A stretch of 64,000 nt of DNA, from assembly GCF_022581195.2 (NCBI RefSeq), contig NC_061472.1:10912001-10976000 (forward strand), read 5' to 3'. Positions 49,513-58,494 of this stretch are shown here, one piece after another (position 1 is the stretch's first letter; each line of letters begins with the position of its first letter). The notes under the pieces are model-generated. The model was not told where the DNA came from. It ran no database searches and saw only the letters and a list, made by a program, of their open reading frames with translations. The position numbers and the translations under genes were made by a program. This stretch comes from Helicoverpa zea. Its lineage: Eukaryota > Arthropoda > Insecta > Lepidoptera > Noctuidae.

Positions 49513-49649
49513 TCCGGAGCGTCTTTGTCCACAGCAAAGAAAATAAAAAATCAAAAAAGACAAACAAAGTCTCTGATTCCGTCAGAGGAACTTTAGCGGT
49601 ACCCATGATGGCGGGTGCAATTTATAAAAAAAAAAAAAAAAAAAAAAAA

Positions 49650-50075
49650 CCTAACCTAACCTAACCTAACCTAACCTAACTAAGCAACCCAACATAGTAA
49701 AACCTAACATTTCACGGTTTCGCTACGCAAGGTTGCTCAATGTTAGGTTTCGCTACGTTAGGTTGCTCAGTGTTAGGTTTCACTATGTTGGGTTGCTCAA
49801 ACCTTTGTTTGACTACGTTAGATTGCTGGAAATTAGGTTTCGATACTATGTTGGGTTGCTCAAAACTAGGTTTCACTGGGCTAAGTTTCGCTACGTTAGG
49901 TTGCTCAATGTTAGGTTTCGCTACGTTAGGGTTCACAATGTTAGGTTTAATATGTTGGGTTGCTCAAAATTAGGTTTCGCTACGTTAGGTTGCTCAATGT
50001 AAGGTTTCGATACGTAAGGTTGCTCAATGTTAGGTTTCACTGGGTTTTGTTACTCAAAGTTGTGTTCGAATATTG
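49650..50075. repeat. Short CCTAA tract then 30-bp minisatellite carrying TTAGG
   Basis: Six CCTAA units follow the LINE poly(A) to about 49680. From about 49712 a degenerate unit of about 30 bases repeats roughly a dozen times. It is made of ggttgctcaatgtta and ggtttcgctacgtta. Each unit contains two TTAGG motifs on the plus strand, opposite in polarity to the neighbouring CCTAA array. It fades out by about 50160. Confidence 0.85.
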
Positions 50076-50469
50076 TATTTTGCACAGTATTAAATTGCTG
50101 GAAGTCCATAACTTTGCATTATCTTTGGTTTCAGGACGTTAGATCTTACTTCTTTAGGTTCCAGTAGGAGAAGGTCAGGTTTTAGATGTCATTAATTTGT
50201 TCTTAAGAAGATAAGACCACGGTAGAGAACCGCATATTGCGTTTATGTATTTAACATTATGTTTAACTTCATCTTACTTTTGAAAACTTATGTGTCGTAA
50301 AATTGAGTTATTTTCACTCTATCGTTAATTTGTGATAGATACATATTATATTATGTGATAAAACATTGCAACACAGTGCTTTCTTATCGGGCCTATGGAG
50401 TGCGACTTTTGTGTACCAATTTCGGCAAACCAAACGTTATTCTGTGTGTATTTTTGTCACTTCTAGGTA

Positions 50470-50607
50470 AAATCAGTTTTTCGACCAAAACTTTAAAATT
50501 GTGCTATACTTTCCTATAATACATATACCACTGGATAGCTCTCGCCGAGACGCTTTTTTTGACACCACTCACGTTGCGATATCTTTTACGAAACGTCAAA
50601 AAATGTT
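50470..50607 (+). repeat. Old relic of the telomeric LINE 5' UTR
   Basis: It contains cagtttttcgaccaaaa, ctctcgccgagacgc and aaacgtcaaaaaatg in the same order as 42150-42280 and 43490-43622, with many substitutions. It is probably a fragment of an older copy. Confidence 0.7.
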
Positions 50608-50812
50608 GCACTCGAGTGCAAAGATTTTTCACCTTGTGCTCTTTTGATACCCTCGCTATGATAGCGAGGCTATCCCTCAGGATTCTAATTATTGAAACAA
50701 GCGCTACGCTCGTGTTTCAATTTTAGAATCCTTCGCTTGCTCGGTCATCAAAATTGAGCCCGCGGTTAAAAAGCAACTTTGCACTCTTGTATAACAAATA
50801 ACTATTTTATAC
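50605..50812 (+). repeat. Interspersed repeat C, copy 1
   Basis: Starts ttgcactcgagtgcaaag (a palindrome), includes ttcgcttgctcggtcatcaa and ends ctttgcactcttgtataac. It matches 52755-53040 (same orientation) and 57445-57680 (reverse). Confidence 0.75.
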
Positions 50813-51004
50813 TAGTGTAGAACTGAGTGGATACTTTTCCTTATTCAAAAATATAGCAAATAAACCATTAGGTCGTTTTCCACAAAAACAAAAAATTTAG
50901 TACCTAATAGTTTTAATTTTTGTTGTAAATATGTCTTATCTATCAATTAATGCTCTCTGATTTCCTTCAGGTACTTATTTCCTAATTTGCAAATAAATGA
51001 AACT

Positions 51005-51975
51005 TCTATAGTATCTTACCAATATTATAAAGCTGAAGAGTTTGTTTGTTTGTTTGCTTGAACGCGCTAATCTCAGGAACTACTGTTCCGATTTGAAAAA
51101 TTCTTTCAGTGTTAGATAGCAAAGGACAATGCTCATGAAGTATGTGAAAAAAACCCAGGCCCGGCGCAAAAGAAATGTAACTCAAAATATAGGTAAAAAT
51201 AAGAAATTAAATATTACATAGGGGGCATTATCGAAATCAGTGGCTATATGTGTGAAATTGCTATTCGAATTTGAACATCTGCGGTACATTGCTACTCAAG
51301 ATTTTAGAGGTAACATAATGTATTAGTAAAAGGAACAGCAAACAGATACAGTTGTGGTTTAAGAGTGTACATAATGACATGTTTATAGCAACTTCTCCAC
51401 TATTCTACCTACTTTTACAAGATAATAGGATGATAGAACTAAAACAGGATATGAATGTACTTTTCATTTTAATAATAACGCTTAAAAGTCATCGATTCTT
51501 TATTTCTAACACGACGAGATCCAAAAATGTTGCGGGATGCGCGAACTGTTCCTCATGTCTAGCCCACCCTAAGTAATGTAAAACGCTCATGACGCGATGA
51601 CGTGGGCGCTGCAGCCTGTATTTCGGTATTGATTTATCTTTTTCTAGAAGCTTATTACTTGCCATATTACTTGTTTGTTGTTTCAGATAGCACTTTAATT
51701 AAACTATAAGCCCCAGCTGCTCATGTTACCCCTTAAAAAAATCAAATAGCAATTTCATACATTTAGCCATTGATTTCGATGATGCCTCCTATGCAGTATT
51801 TCATTACTTATTATTACCTATAATTTGAGTTATTTTTCGTTTGCGCCGGGCTTGGGTTTTTTGAGCATTGTCCTTTATTGAGGAAGGCTAAGGCTACTTT
51901 TTCTTCGGGTTCGTGCAAAGGTTCCCACTGGATGCATAATCAAACCAAATCTACTGAAAGTTTAGATAATTAATA
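51005..51975. repeat. Older insect repeat split by a foldback element
   Basis: 51005-51120 (tttgtttgtttgcttgaacg to gtgttagatagc) and 51887-51950 (attgaggaaggctaaggcta and following) look like the two halves of one common insect repeat. The foldback element of about 51121-51888 sits between them. Confidence 0.5.
51121..51888. mobile_element. Foldback element with inverted arms of about 150-160 bp
   Basis: The left arm begins aaaggacaatgctca and includes cccaggcccggcgcaaaa and gaaatcagtggctatatgtg. The right arm (about 51730-51886) is the reverse complement at high similarity and ends tgagcattgtccttt. The interior of about 450 bases has no recognisable transposase, so this is a non-autonomous element. 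Confidence 0.7.
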
Positions 51976-52754
51976 GGTTCAATTTAGACATCAGAATTGC
52001 ATAGCTACAACTAGACTGCTTTTATCTAGATATGAGATTTATTATAGGAAAATTGCTGATTAGATATAAATTAAAGTAATTAGTATGGTTTGCTTCGTCA
52101 AAAGATGTGTTTTTTCACTTTACAATAAATAACACAAACAGTTCGGTCTCTGATAAACATTTACAGACTCTGTGACACACAGTTACAACTACCTACCTGT
52201 GTACCTTTCACCGGCTTCATAAAGTGCGTGGTTCATTTCTGGGTCTAGGACTCTAGGTATTCGCTTCTACAGAGTGTGTTTACAATCACATTAAATCCTA
52301 TCGCATATACCTACTTACTTTACGATATTCTATGGCGAATTGTTAAAAAAAATAACCTAATCCATTCGTGGTTCTACCACAGGAGTCATTTTCCGTTTTT
52401 ATAATTTTCAACATCATGTGTAAAGCAGAGATGAAGTTGGGAGGCAAGACAGCTAAAAAACTTTTTCATCCCACCATCTCGAAAAGAGTAGTTTTACCCT
52501 TTGATATTTGAGTGCAAAAGCCGTTTTTATCCTCTAGAGCGGCAAAGTGATTTAAATTTAGAATATCGTGTGCAATACTCCATTTGTGACAATCTTGATA
52601 AGACTTTTCAAACAAATACATATTAAACAAATAAAATAGTGCTTAAAATAATTATTCAATTAATTAAGTAATTTTTATTATTGTTTTTACGTATATTTTT
52701 AACCTCGTTTCATTTTTAAACTGAGTTTTCAAACAAATGAACTTTAATAGGTAC
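51976..52754. other. AT-rich spacer
   Basis: No coding sequence recognised. At 52279-52300 it carries aatcacattaaatcctatcg, shared with the loop of the palindromic element at 15553-15631. Confidence 0.35.
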
Positions 52755-53040
52755 TACTTTTTAATTTGATACTCATATGTGCGCGCCATTTTGTTTTTTT
52801 TTTGCATTTAGTAATTTCCTCGATGAGGTGGGATGAAAAGTTACGTGTTGCACTCGAGTGCAAAGATTTTTCACCTTGTGCTCTTTTGATTCCCTCGCTA
52901 TCGCTCAGGATTCTAATTATTGAAATACTCGCTACGCTCGTGTTTCAATTTTAGAATCCTTCGCTTGCTCGGTCATCAAAATTGAGCACGCGGTTAAAAA
53001 GAAACTTTGCACTCTTGTATAACAAATAACTATTTACTTA
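52755..53040 (+). repeat. Interspersed repeat C, copy 2
   Basis: Same family as 50605-50812 and longer at the left, including cctcgatgaggtgggatga. That left part is also seen in copy 3, so it belongs to the element. Confidence 0.75.
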
Positions 53041-53189
53041 CAAAAAAAATAAACCGGCTTCCAAAAACACTAAAAAGCCAAAATAAAACTAATTTTAAGT
53101 GCATCGGCCTAGAAGTTGGTGTCTAATGGATGTTCCTAAGTAAATTTTGCCATTTGTTTTTTTTGGCTTTTAGCCACGTATTCACTGGG

Positions 53190-56100
53190 AACGCCGTGTA
53201 GCGACGGCTTAAGAATACATATGTCGCTACCCCTTCTTCCAGTGGGTGTCGTAGAAGTCGACTAATGGAGTCAAAAATGCACCGAACACCAGTGCGAGAG
53301 AAGGAAAACTCGAAAAAAACCCTCTATCAACCCGTCTGGCCAGCGTGATAGCAGTAGGCTAAATACCCCTATGAGCAGCACAAAAAAGCCACGGCCCCTA
53401 GTTCCCGGCAGTCCCGCTATTCCCGGTCACGGTGGCGACCGTGGTTACGGCGGGACAGGGGGTGCGAAGAATCTCCGGGTTACGGGAGGCCACCAAACAC
53501 AACTGACTCTTGCGACGTACAACGGCCGCACGCTACGGCTTGACTCGCATCTGGCGCAACTCGAGGTGGAACTTGGGAAGATTAGGTGGCACATATTAGG
53601 GTTATGTGAAGTTCGAAGAGCGGGGGAGGACACCATAACCCTCGAATCAGGTCACCTAATGTACTTCCGAGAGGGAGACCAACAATCCCAAGGTGGCGTT
53701 GGGTTTCTGGTTAATAAGTCCCTAGCTGATAACGTTGTGGAGGTGTCTAGTGTGTCGAACAGGGTAGCGTACTTTATCATAAAGCTCACCGACAGGTATA
53801 GCCTCAAGGTAGTGCAAGTGTACGCACCGACCTCGACACATTCAGACGATGAAGTGGAGGATATGTTTGATGATATATCAAGGGCCCTCCACTTCACTAC
53901 AAAGACCCATTACACCGTTGTCATGGGGGACTTTAACGCTAAAGTGGGAGTACAGATTTGTGGCGAATCGGCAGTAGGATCCCATGGATTTGGAAGCAGG
54001 AATCATAGGGGGCAAATGCTCGTCAACTTCCTCGAACGCGAGGGGCTCTTTTTGATGAACTCCTTTTTCAAAAAGCAGCCCCAAAGGAAGTGGACGTGGC
54101 AAAGCCCCGACACTATGACTAAAAATGAGATTGACTTCATCATGACGAACAAGAAGCACATATTCAGAGACGTCTCCGTGATCAATAGGTTTAATACCGG
54201 GAGCGATCACCGACTTGTCCGAGGCTCTCTGAATATCAACTTCAAGGCTGAACGTTTCCGTCTGATGAAGGCCAGGCTCCGACCAACACTGCTCCAAACC
54301 ATGACAGGATCTGAAACGTTCCAGTCAAATCTGGAGAACTGATTTGCCGCCGTGGAAACCACAACAGACGTTAACCAGAACCATGAATATGTGGTTCGGA
54401 TTCTCAGGGAGGAAGGTTCGAGATTCTGTAACATGCAGCGTAAGGGCAAGAAATCAAAACTTTCGGAAGAGACGTTAGGGCTTATGAAGAAACGACGTGA
54501 AAACCCACCTGTCACTTCGTCAGCTAAGCGGGCTCTAAACCAAGAGATCAACAAGCACGTACGACGCGACCTCCGGTGCTCCAATGCTCTTGCCATTGAA
54601 AGAGCAATTGAGCTGAATCGGGGGTCAAAGGTGTTCGTACAATCTCTTGGAAGAAGCCACTTGACGAAGCTGACCACAACAAGTGGAGAAGTCGTTTCTT
54701 CGGTGCCGGCAGTCCTTTCGGAAGTTAAAAATTTCTATGGCCGGTTATACGCATCGCATGCATCTCGACCTGATCCCGGAAATGAGGATTCTAGAGCCAC
54801 ATTAACACGCCATTTCACCGAAGACCTGCCAGAAGTCAGCAGTGGCGAAATCGAGATCGCTCTGAGACAGCTCAAAAATGGAAAAGCCCCTGGCGAGGAT
54901 GGCATTACAACAGAGCTATTAAAAGCAGGAGGAAACCCCTTACTGGGGGAGCTCCAGAAGCTTTTTAATGCCGTCCTGTTTGAAGGGAGAACTCCAGAGG
55001 CGTGGAGTAGGAGTGTTGTCGTCCTGTTCTTCAAAAAGGGAGACAAAACCCAGCTGAAGAACTATCGACCCATTTCCCTCCTGAGCCACGTCTATAAGCT
55101 GTTCTCAAGAGTGATCACGAACCGACTTGCGCGAAGACTCGACGAATTCCAACCACCGGAGCAGGCTGGGTTTCGGAGCGGATACGGCACCATAGACCAC
55201 ATCCACACAGTTCGGCAGATTATACAGAAGACCGAAAAGCCCCCATAATAATCAGCCCCTGTGTCTAGCATTTGTGGACTATGAGAAGGCCTTTGACTCG
55301 GTTGAAATCTGGTCTGTTCTGGAGTCCCTGCAGCGTTGTCAAGTAGATTGGCGATACATCCAAGTGATGAGATGTCTCTACGAAGCCGCTACAATGTCCG
55401 TCCAAGTACAGAATCAGCAAACAAGGCCCATACCGTTGCATCGAGGAGTGAGACAAGGGGATGTTATTTACCCGAAACTGTTCACTAATGCAATGGAGGA
55501 TATGTTCAAGACGCTGAACTGGAAAGGACGCGGCATCAACATCAATGGCGAACACATCTCTCACTTGCGATTCGCTGACGATATCGTCATCATGGCGGAA
55601 ACGCTGCAGGACCTACAACAGATGCTGAACGACCTGGCTGAATCTTCTCTACGCATCGGCCTACGGATGAACTTGGACAAAACCAAGGTCATGTTCAATG
55701 AACATGTTCTACCGGAACCGATTGCGATACACGGCGCCGTTCTCGAAGTTGTTCGGAAATATGTATACCTCGGGCAGACATTGCAGTTAGGTAGAAACAA
55801 CTTTGAGGACGAGGTGAATAGGAGAATTCAGTTGGGTTGGGCTGCATTTGGGAAGCTACATCGAGTCCTAACATCATCGATCCCACAGTGCCTAAAGACA
55901 AAAGTCTTCAATCAGTGCGTCCTACCTGTCATGACTTACGGAGCCGAAACGTGGGCACTGTCGGTACAGCTGGTTCACAAGTTTAAAGTCGCTCAGCGGG
56001 CTATGGAAAGGGCTATGCTCGGCATTTCTCTGAGGGATCGCATCAGAAATGAGGTAATCCGTCAATGAACCAAGGTCATCGACATAGCCCACCGAATCAG

Positions 56101-56361
56101 CAAGCTGAAGTGGCAGTGGGCTGGCCATATTAGCCGAAGAACCGATAACCGTTGGGGTAAACGAGTTCTAGAGTGGAGACCACGCCTCGGCAAACGTAGT
56201 GTAGGACGTCCTTAGGCACGGTGGAGTGATGACTTGCGCAAGACGGCTTGCAGGAGCTGGATGCGAGAAGCTGAAAATCGATCTCAGTGGCGTGCACTTG
56301 GAGAGGCCTATGTCCAGCAGTGGACTGCGATAGGCTGATGATGATGATGATGATGATGATG
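53190..56361 (+). mobile_element. RTE-clade LINE, near full length, with target-site duplication and (GAT)n tail
   Basis: The direct repeat attcactggg flanks it exactly (53180-53189 and 56362-56371). The order is a 5' UTR of about 180 bases, a single long reading frame (broken, see the separate entry) and a short 3' end, ggcctatgtccagcagtgga, followed by (GAT/ATG)n at about 56336-56361. This is the architecture and tail of lepidopteran RTE elements. Confidence 0.92.
53371..56333 (+). pseudogene. RTE endonuclease-reverse transcriptase ORF, disrupted
   Basis: Starts ATG at 53371. The endonuclease part reads TLATYNGRTLR, ILGLCEVRR, VVMGDFNAKVG and TGSDHRLVRG. The reverse transcriptase part reads NGKAPGEDGITTELLK, LKNYRPISLLSHVYKL, FVDYEKAFDSVE, LHRGVRQGD and LRFADDIVIMAE, followed by the GHISRR and GRPxARW end motifs of RTE proteins. 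Disruptions: TGA at 54340-54342, a frameshift near 55245-55255, TGA at 56066-56068 and TAG at 56213-56215. The few lesions suggest a fairly recent but dead copy. Confidence 0.92.
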
Positions 56362-56376
56362 ATTCACTGGGTAACA

Positions 56377-56535
56377 ATGTTTCAGATACACAGTTTCTGA
56401 AACATCACGTAGATGTTTACAGCAACAATTTTTCGGAAATTCTGCCGTCCACATCGTCCACAGAAACAAAATTATATGTTTCTGAAACAAAATTATTTGT
56501 TTCAGAAACACGTATATATTGTTTCTGAAACAGTG
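56377..56535. repeat. Cluster of palindromic tgtttcWgaaaca motifs
   Basis: Perfect or near-perfect 13-mers at 56392-56404, 56477-56489, 56498-56510 and 56520-56532, with weaker ones at 56379-56391 and 56459-56467. They lie just beyond the RTE insertion. Function unknown. Confidence 0.7.
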
Positions 56536-56744
56536 TTTATAAACTATTGTTTCTCAGTGAATACATGGCTTTAGTGTTTTTGGAAGTCGCAAAAATAATT
56601 TTTGTAAAAAAGTTTTTTGTTTACTTACAGCTTTTCAGTGATACGAATAGCTGTCACTTTCCGTATAAGTGGAAAGTTCTCATCAATACAAATAATTTAA
56701 ACCCAAATACGACGTATTTTACACATTCAGTTGTCGAGTTCTAT

Positions 56745-57065
56745 TGACCTTCTCTGGTCTCCATCATCAGGTCAGCTACAAACCTTCACTTTTGAATATT
56801 GCTTTGAGGCATATACCTGAGAGTCAAGTTTTTACCCTATGTATGCCTACAACTTCAGAAGGTTGCCCTCGATTTCTCAGGGTTTCCATCATCAGATCCT
56901 AACCTGACGACTACGGAACCAACTGGCAGCTATTCCGCGTCGAACAAAAAAATAATCACGTAAATCGGTCTTTAAGCCTCGGGGTAATCGATGTAGATAT
57001 ATAGAAAAAAAAACATACCGGCCGAATTGAGAACCTCCTCCTTTTTGGGAAGGCGTTTAAAAAGG
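56745..57065. repeat. Lepidopteran interspersed repeat ending gagaacctcctcctttttgg
   Basis: It includes ctccatcatcaggtcagc, tctcagggtttccatcatca and cataccggccgaattgagaa before the terminal block. The terminal block also occurs at 12204-12243 and, reversed, at 60575-60620. Confidence 0.55.
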
Positions 57066-57444
57066 CAAGTTACATGGCTTCTTTAAAGAAGACTTGACTC
57101 TAGTCTATAATACGACGGGTACAAGAACTTTATTCTTATATGTAGTTATGTTTGTGTTTGATTTTATATAGTTTTGATATAACCGACCATAGATACAACA
57201 GAAAATGTTATGGGTTCTGCAGAAATATTTCCCCTACAAAGTGATAATGAATAATCTGCTGAAGGTCATGTAAAGAGACATAAAAATGGACGCGATCAAA
57301 GATAATATAGCTGCTTGCGCTATGGAGTTTAATATTACATTGTTTGATGTTAAGTGATTGATAAATTAAGAACGCACTGATACAACAGAACGTCATCCGC
57401 CGAATGTCATACAGAATTAACGTCAGACTCTCAAATAACTTTTA

Positions 57445-57680
57445 ATAGTTAAGTATTTGTTATAAGTACAAGAGTACAAAGTTGCTTTTTAACCGCGGGC
57501 TCAATTTTGATGACCGAGCAAGCGAAGAATTAAGGATTCTTCTGAGCGATAGCGAGGGAATCAAAAGAGCACAAGCTGAAAATTCTTTACACTGGAGTGC
57601 AACACGTAACTTGTCATCCCACCTCATCGAGGAAATTTCTAAACTCAAAAAAAGAAAATGGCACGTATGTACGTCACACA
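57445..57680 (-). repeat. Interspersed repeat C, copy 3 (inverted)
   Basis: Reverse complement of the copies at 50605 and 52755, more diverged. It contains ctttttaaccgcgggctcaa and cccacctcatcgaggaaat. Confidence 0.7.
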
Positions 57681-57779
57681 TGGCAAATTAAAAAGATGTA
57701 CCTATTAAAATTTATATACGCAAAATTTCAGTTTAAAAATGTAATGAGGTTTAAAATCGACCTCAAAACAATAAAAAAA

Positions 57780-58078
57780 AAATCATCCCACTTCAGCCAG
57801 GACGAGAGCTCGACCAGGAACTCCGTCGGGTCCGGGCGCTGTGTTCTGAGCCCGGAGTCGCGACACGGCCGCTCTCGTCTCTGCTTGGTCGCCTCGGGGA
57901 CAACGGTGCTCTCCTTTCCTGGAGAGTCTGTGGCTGAGGGCGAACCCAACGCCGAGTCCGTTGCCCCGCTCATGGGGGCCGGAAGAGGGCGTTGTCTTCT
58001 ATGTTTCCCTTCCTTCTTCTGCCCCCGTTGCGCTTCCTGTTGCTTAAACTTAAGTTTCACAAAGAAAGGGTTTACGTA
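57780..58078 (-). other. GC-rich ORF fragment of unknown, possibly TE, origin
   Basis: An open minus-strand frame of about 100 codons with a basic, low-complexity N-part (KLKFKQQEAQRGQKKEGK) and a C-part DPTEFLVELSSWLKW. The GC content contrasts with the flanks. It begins at a poly-A/T boundary next to repeat C. No homolog is recognised. It might be a retrotransposon ORF scrap or an isolated exon. Confidence 0.25.
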
Positions 58079-58494
58079 GATAGATGTAAAAAAAAAATTT
58101 GAAGTTTTTAATGTAAGGAGTTTACATGAAAAAACCTCCTGAGCCGGATTTCAAAAATATTTTTATATAAATAAGTTTATTTTTAGGTCATGTAAATATT
58201 GTGTTTTAATTTTAAAATAAATACTGCCTAATATTAACTTAAAAAAATTTCCTTACTGTACTATTTCTATATTTTTCTACTGTGCTCTACTGTTCTATTT
58301 TTTGTATTTCCCAATGTATACGTTTGAGTGACCTAATCTACTAGCCGTCTTTATTGGCCTTCTTTTGCTTTGAAGGACGGTTTTAAATAAAGCATTTTTT
58401 TATAAAATTGGTAAATTTATTATCAATATACAAGATATAATATGAATGGCATTTAGTTTTGAACGATGGAGCGCCACAGACGACACACGCAGGG

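Larger units (their letters stand above)
41834..49649 (+). mobile_element. TRAS/SART-like telomere-specific LINE (R1 clade), full length
   Basis: The 5' end joins CCTAACC directly and the 3' poly(A) (49626-49649) joins CCTAACC directly, so the element sits inside a telomeric array. Order: long 5' UTR (41834-44402, tandemly duplicated and holding a nested LINE), ORF1 with CCHC knuckles, ORF2 with endonuclease, reverse transcriptase, RNase H and zinc finger, then a short 3' UTR. Gross length is 7.8 kb, about 7.0 kb without the nested piece. TRAS and SART elements of silkworm insert site-specifically into TTAGG arrays. Whether this belongs to TRAS or SART depends on orientation and phylogeny and was not decided. 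Confidence 0.88.

Noticed and set aside
49712..50142. ORFs of 60-89 codons with repetitive protein sequence
   Set aside because: By-products of the 30-bp minisatellite with no stop in some frames.
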